From NCBI GenBank assembly GCA_948099385.1, contig CANUEZ040000024.1, positions 25,083,001 to 25,147,000 of the forward strand: a stretch of 64,000 nucleotides of DNA. Direction: 5' to 3'. Shown piece by piece: positions 31,601 through 39,215 of the stretch. The notes below the pieces were generated by a model. That model was not told the DNA's origin and ran no database searches. It saw only the letters and a program-made list of their open reading frames with translations. Each line of letters starts with the position of its first letter. Position 1 is the first letter of the stretch. Origin of the DNA: Fasciola hepatica (taxonomy: Eukaryota; Platyhelminthes; Trematoda; Plagiorchiida; Fasciolidae). Both the position numbers and the translations under genes were made by a program.

Positions 31601-34060
31601 TGAATTTCGAAGATGTCTGGAGAAACTTGGAGTCCGAAGGATAAGCACAACCCCGTATCATCCCTAAACCAATGGTTTTACTGAACGGAACAATCGCACT
31701 ATCAAGGAATGGTTGGCGAAAAAAGGGGAAGATTGGGAGCAGGCACTACCCTTATTGTTGCTATCACACAGCGCCTCCAAGCAACCCAGCACGAAATATT
31801 CCCCGTTTCAATCGATTTACGGCAGGATAGCGAGATTGCCCGTTGATCTCGAAGTGGGCATATGGCCATCTTTTCAGATGGGACCAGTCGACCTCCATCA
31901 ATCAAGAACAGAAGCACAACAAAACCTGAAGGAAATTCAAGAATGCTCAATGCAAGCCTCTCGTACGCAAATTATCGCTGAACCAGAATCGTTTGCGGTA
32001 GGCACTCGGATAAAATACAAGCAGCGCTTCGGGGGACTCAATAGTGGCCCTGGATCACGGAACCTGCTTCCTAAGTGGAGAGGGCCGTATTCGATCTTGG
32101 AATCTCGCCACCCACTCTATAAGATAGGGTGCGCCCACGAAGAACGGCATGTGCACCGGTGTGAGTTACAACGTTGGCATGACGACCCTCAACGAGGCAC
32201 GCCACGGAGAGTGTTCGGCCTCATGAGGAAAACCCCAAAGAGTAGACTGGAGAAAGGAAATACAGAATAGAGGAGGATCTGGGGAGAAGCCACAGAACAA
32301 TGATCTTTCTTGTCGGGGCAGGGGGGGGAGGAGTGTGGTGAGTGTATATACTACTCGGCAAGTAGTTGGTTGCTGAAAATGGAACTACGGACAGTTGTGG
32401 ATTTCCAACGCCGCTACACCCAAGAGACTAATTTCAATGAGGTGAACGACAACAGGCGAACCACACGACTGCTCCTCCGTCGGATGGTGACTGTTTTCAA
32501 GTGGACAGGACAGCGACTTTGCAAAGTAGCATGTTTGTAACTTTTAGTTTCTTTTGTCGACGTTTGAACGAGTTGTTTCCATATGTATATAATATATTTA
32601 TAGTATATAGATGTATTATATAACATATGTATATATTTATTTTGTGGTCATGAATCAGCACACCATTTGTGATAATCGAAAATGGCTAACAGCTATTTGC
32701 ACTTATCGACCGACCGACATGCATACAGGCCCTGCTCGGTTATTTCGTTCATGTTCATCATAAAATGAAATGAATAATATAGGTGATGACATCGTTGATA
32801 CAGATACATTGCTGATTGCTACTGTGATTTCTTGGCTGCTTTTCGCTAGCTAAGTGTAGTGTTGTTCGATTACTGGAGTTCGCAATTCAGCGTGCTCAGC
32901 GTTTCCATCCAGGGTGTATTTAATTCGGGACTGGTACAGACATCCCGACAAGAACAGAAAACGGAAATAAATATGGCGAGAGGCAGGTGCACACAAGAAG
33001 AAAAAAATTTGGTTTCATTATTCGTTTTTAGGTCTAATTGTTTTAGTCAATTCGCTGCAGGGTGGGAAAATCCCCTGAGCGATTCGCGCAACATTCTCGT
33101 CACCGGCTTTGGTTCTGAGCCATTCCCGTAAATTCTTACCGAAGAATAAGTAAATTAACCGGAGCCAACTGAGGCCAACACCGGTGCAATCTTCCTGATG
33201 CCAAGTTGTCGCAGCAACACCCCATCGTCTCTTCCAGCCACGCCCAGAAAGTGCAAATGACGCGAGATACAGTAGACTACGGGCGAGCAAAAGTGAAGGA
33301 TCTCCCGCCTACTGGTGGTGCAACGTGCTAACCTTCGTCACATGAGGATTATCCACACCTATTACGCGACGGCGAAAATCACCGTTGGTTTCCTGGGGTG
33401 AGAACAGGTTAGTATTTTGAAATTAACAGACGAGATCCTGAGAAAATGAAATAAAACGGAGCAATTTCCAGGCTACTTTTTCAACGGTGAATTTGACAAA
33501 CAATGAAATCGTCAGAACAATGCAACGCCAGCGAGACCAACAACCTAGATAGCAAAAGAGTGATTGTATTACCTGCAACTTTTCCATCTGCGCTTTGCGT
33601 TCCTCTTCGGTAGGAAGGGCTGCTTTATCAGAAAGTTCCGTATAGTTGCAATGTCCAGTTAGTGCACTGTGCATCTGTAACTCTTCAGCATTCTGAATGG
33701 TTTTTTGACAGCTGAAACTGACAGGCCATTATTATTACTAACTCACTCTTCGCATTTATATCCTTGAACTTCCAACAGCGCTGTTGCCTTTTCATCTAGC
33801 TCTTAATTATAATGAATATATTCAAGCACCTCGATCTACAGCAGTATCCGCTAACTTTTCGTTTTCTGCGATCCTGAAGGAAAACCATTGGACTGAAGCA
33901 CAGAAACTCACCAATCTACCGCAGCATCTAGGCTTTTGTACCCTGTACGCTGCAATGCTTCCTCTCTGGTTTCCGTATTATAAGTTGAAATTCAGCTTTA
34001 CACTCACGCTGTGGCTTGAGGGAATCCCATATCCATCAGATGTTGCAGGTCAGAAGACAT
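19385..34060 (-). CDS. UBXN1: UBXN1 (SAKS1)-like ubiquitin/p97 adaptor gene
   Basis: Eight exons (34060-34008, 33965-33912, 33873-33830, 33801-33747, 33711-33573, 25971-25787, 20949-20907, 19679-19385) join in consistent phase into 289 codons plus one base. Domain order: UBA (about residues 1-40, with MGFPQA and AAVDW), a C2H2-type finger (CEDC ... H-x5-H), an acidic/basic coiled coil and a UBX domain. UBXN1 binds ubiquitin through the UBA and the p97/VCP ATPase through the UBX fold; the UBX loop reads TFPKHE, where FPR is usual. Human UBXN1 is just under 300 residues, so only the last 10-25 residues are missing. The donor after ELG (GTAAGT at 19384-19379) shows another exon must follow. Introns 1-4 are 42, 38, 28 and 35 nt; introns 5-7 are 7601, 4837 and 1227 nt. 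No lesion was seen in the exons, in contrast to the surrounding elements. Confidence 0.9.
20389..20466 (-). repeat. Copy of the repeat beside the hammerhead, without ribozyme
   Basis: Matches 6225-6315 in reverse orientation, from ACAGCTGTAATCTCATTTGA through TTTTTAGAATCACAC. The match ends before the position where the hammerhead would lie, and 20260-20388 has no intact hammerhead core. It lies in UBXN1 intron 7. Confidence 0.65.
20907..20949 (-). CDS. UBXN1: UBXN1 exon 7 (micro-exon, end of coil)
   Basis: 43 nt: one base completing Arg, then EKLRAEIAREREEK. Acceptor TTTCAG ends at 20950 and donor GTGAGT is at 20906-20901. The peptide continues the coil (human REKIERDKAE). The phases, 2 in and 0 out, match both neighbours exactly. 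Confidence 0.92.
20967..21439. other. UBXN1 intron 6, nothing recognised
   Basis: AT-rich non-coding sequence between exon 7 and the SINE copies; no repeat or gene recognised. Confidence 0.4.
21440..21675 (-). mobile_element. SINE-1 copy, minus strand
   Basis: Reverse complement matches the SINE at 43723-44000: head with GAGAGGTTTAGGTGTTTATC, a B-box-like GGTTCAAATC, the CAGCAATCCGCTGTC block, the CCTATGTGGCTTAGC block and a 3' end with TGTAATAAGA. Diverged, so an older copy. Confidence 0.75.
21848..21996 (-). mobile_element. SINE-1 copy, 5'-truncated, minus strand
   Basis: Only the 3' half is present: in reverse, CCTCATGAGGTTCTCCACTC, then GGTTGCTGGTTATCTC and an end with ATGTAATAAAAG. It lies 170 bases from the previous copy. 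Confidence 0.65.
22145..23005 (-). pseudogene. RTE-1-related LINE, 3' fragment
   Basis: The minus strand reads FGMRFAPQKYKAMLEDWKST, VPSLMLIGEVLTIADRLGYL, ISKARTAYTGLKYLWR, then in other frames KVRNRTLGTSSENILSQRIQ and PREC-KRSHVEVNR, ending near 22145. This is the RT C-terminal part of an RTE related to RTE-1 but more diverged. It keeps the MITE target (about 22770) without the insertion, so it serves as an empty-site control. It lies in UBXN1 intron 6. Confidence 0.82.
23006..24383. other. UBXN1 intron 6, nothing recognised
   Basis: Open frames of up to 101 codons on minus carry no recognisable motif. No repeat was recognised up to the solo LTR. Confidence 0.4.
24388..24827 (+). mobile_element. 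Solo LTR, 440 bp, with 4-bp target duplication
   Basis: Begins TGTAAC and ends GTTACA, perfect 6-bp inverted ends of the TG...CA type. ACAG directly flanks it on both sides (24384-24387 and 24828-24831). Near the 3' third is a TATA box (TATATAAA around 24740), then further on GTGAAATACAAG. GC content is higher than in the flanking intron. No internal region adjoins it, so it is a solo LTR left by LTR-LTR recombination. An open frame of 115 codons inside it is incidental. It lies in UBXN1 intron 6 and carries a promoter on the strand opposite to the gene. Not related by eye to the LTRs of Gypsy-1 or Gypsy-2. Confidence 0.8.
25687..25707. repeat. (AC)n microsatellite
   Basis: About ten uninterrupted AC units, in UBXN1 intron 6, 80 bases downstream of exon 6 in gene direction. 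Confidence 0.95.
25787..25971 (-). CDS. UBXN1: UBXN1 exon 6 (coiled coil)
   Basis: 61 codons plus two bases, starting HLIKQRRQMREEQ and containing LEREKMRRRQGKDL and SDEMRRIAEQKTREKAEDKA. This closely follows the human UBXN1 coil (LERERQRRRQGQEL, EDEMRRAAEE). Acceptor GAACAG ends at 25972 and donor GTAGGA starts at 25786. Confidence 0.93.
26040..27289. other. UBXN1 intron 5, nothing recognised
   Basis: Non-coding intron sequence with no recognisable repeat or open frame of interest. Confidence 0.4.
27310..27452 (-). mobile_element. tRNA-derived SINE, family SINE-2
   Basis: In reverse: ACGGTAGCTCAGCTTATAGA (A box), a loop with CTGGTAA, then GGGTTCGGTTCT (B box) and the body CCAACTTTTGGATACG and GATTTTCTATTATCTA. 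Both head and body align with the SINE-2 copies at 39405-39545 and 49788-49928 (TTGGACTTTTGGATGTGG, TTTCCATTACATA). It lies in UBXN1 intron 5. Confidence 0.75.
27525..27771. mobile_element. Foldback/MITE-like element with about 75-bp inverted arms
   Basis: Arms 27525-27599 and 27696-27771 are reverse complements at about 75-80 percent, best in the inner half (GTCTGGGTCAYTGCTAG and GAACGAACAACGAGG). Spacer is 96 bases. Whole unit about 247 bp, ending some 55 bases before the partial Gypsy-1 repeat. No transposase. Target duplications not resolved. Confidence 0.75.
27841..28411 (+). repeat. Gypsy-1 direct repeat, copy 1 (pol 3' end, PPT and LTR)
   Basis: Offset from copy 2 is exactly 4170 and only a few bases differ over 571. 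Its first 260 bases encode the integrase C-terminal tail seen intact in copy 2 (KWRGPYSILESRHPLYKIG). The polypurine tract is at 28151-28163, and the LTR starts TGTGGTGAG at 28164. The 5' LTR continues past 28411 through AATAAA (28410-28415); its end was not fixed because copy 2 is truncated there. Confidence 0.88.
28151..28163 (+). promoter_or_regulatory. Polypurine tract before the Gypsy-1 5' LTR
   Basis: GGGGGGGGAGGAG is followed directly by TGTGGTGAG, the expected plus-strand primer site and LTR start. A polypurine tract belongs at the 3' end of an internal region, so its presence upstream of the 5' LTR shows that the end of another element is fused there. The twin is at 32321-32333. Confidence 0.75.
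28472..29146 (+). pseudogene. Gypsy-1 gag
   Basis: ATG at 28472 opens MKIPWLQPFQDRDVRSFLGE and continues through a capsid-like helical region (LADLRALLKGKAQAVLGEAQ, DRALLTLDRETRAQLMADRF, FVDSLSKPRQDRIRIVRVGR). The start was chosen over an upstream in-frame start at 28331 because that one lies in the LTR. The frame is lost before the zinc knuckle, which is in another frame (29103-29144); a run of six T at about 29047-29052 is a likely slip point. Structural protein of the virus-like particle. Confidence 0.75.
29058..29768 (+). pseudogene. Gypsy-1 zinc knuckle and aspartic protease
   Basis: At 29103-29144 CFYCGKVGRFWRQC is a CCHC knuckle in which the usual His is Arg. The protease active site at 29292-29300 is D-A-G in LIDAGAAVSL, where D-T/S-G is normal, and the ILGADLL block follows. 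The frame ends at 29766-29768, and the reverse transcriptase continues in another frame: a small indel near 29750 is implied because the residues PEAFRPHRP lead directly into LEDEVKRQVNNML of the next frame. Confidence 0.75.
29755..30690 (+). pseudogene. Gypsy-1 reverse transcriptase and start of RNase H
   Basis: Contains EDEVKRQVNNMLEGVIEEA, SPVLLVRKPNGKFRFCVGFR, IDLRSGYWQVPIKEDQDKAT, RFLRMPFGLSGAPFTF and the catalytic YGDDIVIYS at 30166-30192, then the thumb block and FTVSTDASDEGIGAVL, the first Asp motif of RNase H. The frame breaks near 30662 and continues in the frame of the next entry. Copies the RNA genome into DNA. Confidence 0.85.
30687..32270 (+). pseudogene. Gypsy-1 RNase H end and integrase
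   Basis: One frame, interrupted by two nonsense codons: TGA at 31257-31259 (Trp expected in the HWPNM-type motif) and TAA at 31665-31667 (Gln expected before TNGFTE). RNase H end: RFHIGTDHKLLEWI and DHKLL. Integrase zinc-binding part: HELVLTGHSRTYDLL and CERCQLF. Catalytic core: WSIDLMGPF, IITDQDPCFG and NGFTERNN (D, D, E). C-terminus: GPY/F-type KWRGPYSIL, then a stop after GNTE. Both nonsense changes are single-base transitions (G to A and C to T), so this copy has decayed relatively little. Confidence 0.87.
32011..32581 (+). repeat. Gypsy-1 direct repeat, copy 2 (3' LTR truncated)
   Basis: Begins inside the integrase frame, includes the pol stop at 32268-32270, the polypurine tract 32321-32333 and the LTR start at 32334. 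Similarity to copy 1 stops at 32581, just before the AATAAA that copy 1 has, and an AT-rich run follows. So the 3' LTR has lost its downstream end. Confidence 0.85.
32582..33572. other. UBXN1 intron 5 5' part, nothing recognised
   Basis: AT-rich at 32582-32640, then non-coding sequence with motif-free open frames at 32859-33290. Nothing supported. Confidence 0.4.
33573..33711 (-). CDS. UBXN1: UBXN1 exon 5 (C2H2 finger, start of coil)
   Basis: 46 codons after one phase base. Finger: second Cys, then LQMHSALTGH, giving C-x2-C-x12-H-x5-H, followed by ALPTEEERKAQMEKLQ, like the (P)LTEEE block before the UBXN1 coil. Acceptor TTTCAG ends at 33712; donor GTAATA starts at 33572. The next exon lies 7.6 kb away across an intron that contains Gypsy-1. 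Confidence 0.9.
33747..33801 (-). CDS. UBXN1: UBXN1 exon 4 (linker and first zinc-finger Cys)
   Basis: Encodes LDEKATALLEVQGYKCE plus two bases that complete Asp with exon 5, giving C-E-D-C across the junction. Acceptor TTAAG ends at 33802; donor GTGAGT is at 33746-33741. The preceding intron would be only 28 nt, near the lower limit for splicing, so an alternative acceptor is possible. Confidence 0.72.
33830..33873 (-). CDS. UBXN1: UBXN1 exon 3 (end of UBA, linker)
   Basis: The first base completes the UBA Trp, then IAENEKLADTAVDR. Acceptor CCTTCAG ends at 33874. The donor at 33829 is GTGCTT, a weak site, so this boundary is less sure than the others. Phases fit both neighbours. Confidence 0.7.
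33912..33965 (-). CDS. UBXN1: UBXN1 exon 2 (UBA part 2)
   Basis: Encodes EEALQRTGYKSLDAAVD and the first two bases of Trp, the second and third UBA helices. Acceptor AAACCAG is at 33972-33966 and donor GTGAGT at 33911-33906. The intron before it is 42 nt. Confidence 0.88.
34008..34060 (-). CDS. UBXN1: UBXN1 exon 1 (start codon, UBA part 1)
   Basis: ATG at 34060-34058 opens MSSDLQHLMDMGFPQAT, which has the UBA hallmark MGFP. The ATG has a purine at -3. The exon ends in phase 2 before GTGAGT at 34007-34002. This ATG was chosen because the UBA helix begins directly after it; I saw no better upstream start. Confidence 0.85.
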
Positions 34061-35689
34061 TGCGTAAGATGTACTTCGAAAATGGCTCGTGGAAATGGTA
34101 CTTGACGGAAATCGTCAAAAGCACAAGGACCCGAAATATACCAAAGGCTGTAAAAGCAGAGTAACGGACTTTTGTACATACTGTGAATAGACTCCGAAAA
34201 ATGACCACGGTTATCAGCTGACTTTTAACGCTCCCGATAAAAAGCTTATAACTCAAAAATATTTTAGCGACCACCTAAGTAGAAACCAGTGAACCTGAAG
34301 GTTGGTGTCTTAAAGGTAGTACGTGGTGATTTAAACTGAATGAAGACACTTTACTGACCACTGCATCTGGATACACTCTGCCCCAAGCCATGCATAGTAG
34401 ACATCTGGTATCCAACACCGGCATGATGGCAACGACTTCATGAATAACCAATTCTAATTCACTTGTGGTGTCGAAGGCTATCTTCAATTAGTTGCACCCT
34501 TCAGAAGCTTTATGAGAAAGTCATGTTCATACAAACTTTTCCATCTGTGAGCGCAGCAGTAGCTAGGCAGGGGAAATTATCACCAGAGGTAGAAAACTGT
34601 AGGAATGCAAGATAAACAAGCATCTTTCCATTGTGAAGAAAGCCATAAACGCTTGGTTGAGTGGATGAAGTTATGCAAGCCACGTCCGTAAGTAACCACA
34701 CGCATAAAAACATTGAGCGAAGTCATTTTTTTCTTTTTTCTAAAAACAGATTTAGTGAAAGTAAGACGGGATGTTACGAGTGGTTGTTTTTTGGTCTCAG
34801 TAGCTCGTGGGTACGAACTCTGAGCCTAAATATTCTTCTATCTTCAAAGCCGCCCTTTGCGTTGGTACTTCCAAACTGAAAGAAATATCCCCAAAACAAG
34901 AGACAGTGGGTCGTCGTCAGTGTCCCCGACAAGACTGCACCCCACCGTAATGCAATAGCTTGCGTGTCTCCACGACCCAAACAACCATTTAAGATCGTTA
35001 CCTCGAGCCGGAGTAGCAAACGTGCCCGAAAGGTCAACGGATAGAAGTCTGACGAAGTTCAGTCTTTCTGAACCAGGTTTTGGACAAAACCTAGTTCCAG
35101 TTGCTATGTCCTTGGAAAGGACATTTCAGTGAATAGAAACGGAGAAGCAGTTTACCGGTCTAAAAACCTACACTAAATAGACGTTGAAGTGAATTACCTG
35201 GGGTTTCTTCCTACGGCAGGAATAATCGCGCTTCACTGGACAGCTATCGCCGCCTAAGCAGGGTGGCCCCTGGTTAGAGGATGGTGGCACGTTGCAGTTC
35301 CACTTGCTTTTTTGGATACATAGGGTCAAGGACTGAGTCCTATAAGCGGATCGATAATTGGGGTACCAGACATAATCAAGAAACAACAGACCTCATGTGA
35401 CAGACCAGAACTTTCTTCACATGTGCTTTGGTCACGATCTTGATCGCATCGTGGGCCAGACTGTCGAATCCAGGTCTCCTTCTGTGGAGGGCGGCCGCAA
35501 ATATGATCTAACCAGAAACCGTCAGCATGTTTTCTGTAAAAAGCCTAACTGATTCTCCCTCCTCTAAGCTCGATGCAAAATACCACAAGTTATTGCAGCT
35601 TGGGAGGCATGTACGGCAGTGAGTTCAAAAGTAGGATAAACCAAACACACTTTTCAAGCTCAAATATGCACCTCACTTAGTTTCCTTCT
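34061..35689. other. Upstream region of UBXN1
   Basis: This must contain the 5' UTR and promoter of UBXN1 (minus strand). I could not recognise a TATA box, initiator or spliced-leader acceptor. Motif-free open frames at 34510-35386 are ignored. Confidence 0.4.
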
Positions 35690-36256
35690 AGGTCCGCACA
35701 ATGTCAGACAGAGCAACAGAATACCTTCGCTAGAACTGTCGAAAATTTCAAAGTAGACGTATGCTGTCTCCGAAACGCGCATATAAGCCACTACCTACGT
35801 GTTCACGAAAGCCGGATACGAGGGAATCAAGGAAGCCTATGGCCCAATAATTCATTCTCAGAAGCGTCGCCAAGAACGCTGGATGGAGCATTTTTGAAGC
35901 ATTTCAGTTGTGGCACTTCCCCAATGGATATTCCGGTACTACCAGCAGGGGAAATGATGCACGTAGTTACCACTCTTCTATCAGAAAAGGTAGTTATCTG
36001 AAAGAGTGCAAAGCTACTGAACCGGATGGATTGTCACCGTTCATTTTCAAAGGCAACGATGAAGCTGTGGCTTCAGAGTAAAAAAAACTCCCGGGTAATT
36101 TCGGAAAGTGAACAGTTTCCCGTGGAATGGGGTGAATCGATTATTGTGCCGATTTACAAGAAAGACGAAGGGTCCTTTTGTGAAAAACAGAAGAACTAGC
36201 ATGGTAAATATGGCATCTAAAGTGCTCGCCGATGATATTCGTTGCCGATTAGTAAA
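35690..36256 (+). pseudogene. RTE-2 LINE, 5' piece (before Gypsy-2)
   Basis: Plus strand: VRTMSDRATEYLR and VENFKVDVCCLRN (endonuclease start), then after an internal deletion RWMEHFEAFQLWHFPNGY, GSYLKECKATEPDGLSPFIF, VEWGESIIVPIYKKDEGSF and MVNMASKVLADDIRCRLVN, all RTE reverse transcriptase blocks in order, across several frames. It breaks off at 36256 exactly where the LTR of Gypsy-2 begins, and resumes at 42939. Confidence 0.85.
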
Positions 36257-36323
36257 TGACTCAACTGTTAGGAGACACAGAACAACCGATCACTGAGTGG
36301 GTCCTTTTATGTATGAACATAAA
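36257..36323 (-). repeat. Gypsy-2 3' LTR, truncated
   Basis: 67 bases, TGACTCAACTGTTAGGAGAC onward on plus, identical by eye to 42710-42776. The rest of the LTR (about 160 bases) is missing, so the pol end follows directly. Confidence 0.8.
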
Positions 36324-36329
36324 GTAAAA

Positions 36330-37630
36330 GTTAAACCTCCTTCTTCTCATCTACCGCTGCCGTGCTGTAACGTTTCCTGATGTGGTTGACATGTCGTTTG
36401 GCTGTCTCGTTGTCTAACCGAACACAATATATCACACTACCCAATCGGCTAACGATTACTCCTGGTAACCACTGTCTTGAAGAGTGACGAAAATCGAGAA
36501 CCTAAACACGATCCCCTTTGTTGAAGCTGCGTGGCCTTGCACCGTGATATCTGTTGAAGCGCCTTTCCATCTGGTCGTTTCGAAAAATTGGTGTGACTGC
36601 AGGGTACATGGCATCTAACTGTATGCGCATGCGTCTACCAAGGAAGGTTTCTGCTGGTGAGGCATTGTTTTGGACTGATGCACTGGGAGTTGAGCGGTAC
36701 GTCATCAGAAAGTTGTTAAGTATTTTTTTGTATGCTTCCTTCCCCTTGCAACTTTACGAAAGCCCATTTCAGTGTCCACAAAGCGCTCCGCTTAGCCGTT
36801 TGATTGAGGGCAGTAAACTGGACTCCGCACGTGCTCAACTGTCATGGATTGGCATAAGTTATTGAGCTCAATCGAGGTAAACTGGGGCCCGTTATCCGCA
36901 ACTAGGATTTCGGGGATCACAAATTGAACGAAAAGGCGTCTCAAGATGACAATGGTGCTTAAAGAATAGTTTTCATAGGAGATATTTCTGGCCACTTTGA
37001 GTAAGTACCAATTACTACTATGAAATACTGTTGATTCGTTAGACCTGCAAAGCCGACGTGAACCCGTTTCCAAGGACCTGTGGGTGACGGCCAAGAGTGT
37101 AGCGAAACCTTGATGGGCGCCTTAGCAGCAATAGAACAATCTTCAAAACATCTAACGTACTCTTCAATCTGCTTGTCAATGTTGGGCCAGTAAGCATAAC
37201 TTCGGGTTAGTGATTTCATACGTGTGATACCCGGATGACCAACGTGCAATTGCCTCAGCACTCTGGTTTGTAGTGTCTTAGGGATCACCATGCGTTCAGA
37301 CAACATTGGACATCCGTCTACTATCATGGATGCATCTTTCCGACGATAAAATTGCATGATGTAATGATCAGTGATATTTTGAGGCCAACCAGATCGCAGA
37401 AAATGAATTACTCGCTGAAGATCGAGGTCTGATTTAGTTTCACTTTGTATCGTAGTGAACGTGACAGACAGATTATGGATTGACTCACGAAACACCTGCT
37501 TGACTTCAGAATCAACTACAACTGAGGATATTATCAAATCTTCACCTGGGTGAATAGCTGAATTCCTTTGTAGCAGGCGAGATAACGCGTCAGCATGTCC
37601 GGAACTGTCTGTGCGGATGTACTTAATCAC
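36330..37630 (-). pseudogene. Gypsy-2 integrase
   Basis: Zinc-binding part: RQLHVGHPGITRMKSLTRSY and CFEDC. Catalytic core: RVHVGFAGL, where the first catalytic Asp is Gly (VHVDFAG expected), then ILVADNGPQFTS and SPVYCPQSNG. The C-terminal part is MTYRSTPSASVQNNASPAET and FNKGDRV, then to about 36330 WLPGVIVSRLGS. Frames change near 36960-37090 and 36710-36790. Loss of the first Asp alone would abolish activity. Confidence 0.8.
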
Positions 37631-38639
37631 AAAGCCATAACCAAGTAGTACCGTTGCTCATCGTTGTAGTCGGTTTGCGGTATGAAGAGGAATGCCTTTT
37701 TTGTACCAAAGATGGCTAATAGTGGTTTGTGATCAGCACACAAGGTAAAACGTGAAGAAATTTATGGAATTTGTGAACTGCGAATACCAACGCAAGGCCT
37801 TCTTTCTCTATCCGACTGTAATTCCTTTCGGCATTTGTGAGCGCCCGAGAGGCATGGGACACCACCTTCTATGAGGCATCTGGAAATTTATGGAGCACTG
37901 CTCCAATGCCGTATTCGGAGGCGTCTGCAGCGACGATTATGGGTAAACGGAGATCATAGTGAGTCAGCATCAGAGTGGATGTCAAAAGCCGCTTCAATTC
38001 GTCAAAGGAAGATTGACAGTCTTTTGACCATCACCATTCGGAATCCCGTTTCAATAAGGCGTTCAATGGGGCTCTAATATTGTGCATGTTTGGAATGAAA
38101 TTATTGTAATAGTTCACAAGTCCGAGGAGGGATTGCAATTCCTTTTTTTAGGGGGGAGGCATTTGGCGGATAGGAGCCACCTTGGAGGGGTCTGGGCCTC
38201 GCCGTTTTTATCGATGATAAGACCGAGAAATCGTATACTTGGGAGAAAAAATGAGCACTCCGCGATACGAAACTTGAATGCGAAAAGTCGGATCTTATGC
38301 AATACTTCGTTCAAATGTTGCACATGTTCAGCTCTAGACTCGCTAACAATAACAATATCATCCATGTAGGCTAGTGCAAATGGAAGGTCAGTCAGTATTG
38401 TGTCAATGACATGCTGGAATATGGACGGAGCGCACTTTACTCCGAATGACAATCTACTGCATTGATACAAACCGCGGAGGGTATTGATGGTCAGCAACTC
38501 TGTATGCGATATCCACTTCAACCCGGAGGTAGGCATCAGAAAAAATCGATTTTTGAGAATATTTTACCTCCGTTAAAATTAGAAAACAAATCATCCGGGG
38601 TCGGCAGCCGACGCTGACGTGTTCCTAGGCAACCATTAT
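37631..38639 (-). pseudogene. Gypsy-2 reverse transcriptase C-terminal part and RNase H
   Basis: Resumes as RRLPTPDDLFSNFNGGKIFS, then LLTINTLRGLYQCSRLSFGV, APSIFQHVIDTILTDLP and the catalytic YMDDIVIVSES (about 38372-38340), SIRFLGLIIDKNG. RNase H follows near 37940-37800 with VAADASEYGIGAVL and LALVFAVHKFHKF. There are several frameshifts. Joined to 41029-41403 it continues the same RT fingers (NDC to LPTPDDL), which proves one element split by an insertion. Confidence 0.82.
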
Positions 38640-38684
38640 CATCATCATCACCACCGTACAGCGTTGAACACTAGGGCAAGCCCC

Positions 38685-38860
38685 ACCGGTTTGCCACTAG
38701 TCTACCGTCTTTTACGGAGTGTGACCAATCTCTGAAACGTCTTACCGTCAGTGGTGGAAGAACAGGACGGCGCTCGGTTCAAACGACGTCTGGACATACA
38801 TCTGGAGGCATTAAGGAAGAATGCTTCGTGAGCATAAACTTAGAGTCGATGTGAAGAGGC
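38685..38860 (-). pseudogene. CR1-like C-terminus inside the chimeric insertion
   Basis: Matches 50473-50648 in inverted orientation. It encodes the end of a CR1-like reverse transcriptase: VVEEQDGARFKRRLDIHLEA and LRKNAS then stop. The match to the CR1 element stops abruptly at 38685/50648, where the RTE-1 tail begins. Confidence 0.8.
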
Positions 38861-38984
38861 TTACACGGGATGTTTCCCTCTGCCTTCTGACACGAAGATT
38901 GAAGATATGTACTTTCAGATGAATTTTGTCATGTCATTATATTCGAAAAAATCCTAGTTATGGAAATGTATTTATAGAATATAT

Positions 38985-39125
38985 TATTGGCATGAGAAGC
39001 CTGAATCTTATATAATGGAAAATCCACTTGCATTTTTCACACCCAAAAGTCCAACGCCGCGAGCCGGAATCAAACCATCGACACTTGCTGGTAATGCATT
39101 CTGTGAGTATATTTCAGTGTCCATT
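38985..39125 (-). mobile_element. SINE-2 copy inside the chimeric insertion (minus)
   Basis: tRNA-like head (in reverse TGGTTTGATTCCGGCTCGCGG) followed by TTGGACTTTTGGGTGTG and TTTTCCATTATATA. Mirror copy at 50208-50348. Confidence 0.72.
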
Positions 39126-39215
39126 AGATCACGTTCAGCCGCGTGCTGTTCGTCTCATTGAGAACTGACCGACGAGGCTAGTCCAATGATTAAAACCAGA
39201 ATAGTTGTTGTGTAC

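Larger units (their letters stand above)
27825..32581 (+). mobile_element. Gypsy-1: Ty3/Gypsy LTR retrotransposon, rearranged
   Basis: Order on plus: repeat copy 1 (27825-28411), gag (from 28472), zinc knuckle and protease, reverse transcriptase, RNase H, integrase, then repeat copy 2 (31995-32581). The repeat includes the integrase C-terminus, a polypurine tract and the LTR, so copy 1 begins inside the pol gene of a second element. This is what remains of a tandem pair sharing an LTR. The gene order and the KWRGPYSIL (GPY/F) module place it in metazoan Ty3/Gypsy. Two in-frame nonsense codons and at least three frame changes show it is inactive. It fills much of UBXN1 intron 5, antisense to the gene. 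Confidence 0.88.

Noticed and set aside
36256..36323. Treating the 67-bp direct repeat as a complete LTR
   Set aside because: The partner at 42710 continues about 160 bases further before RTE-2 resumes, so the left copy is truncated rather than the LTR being 67 bp.
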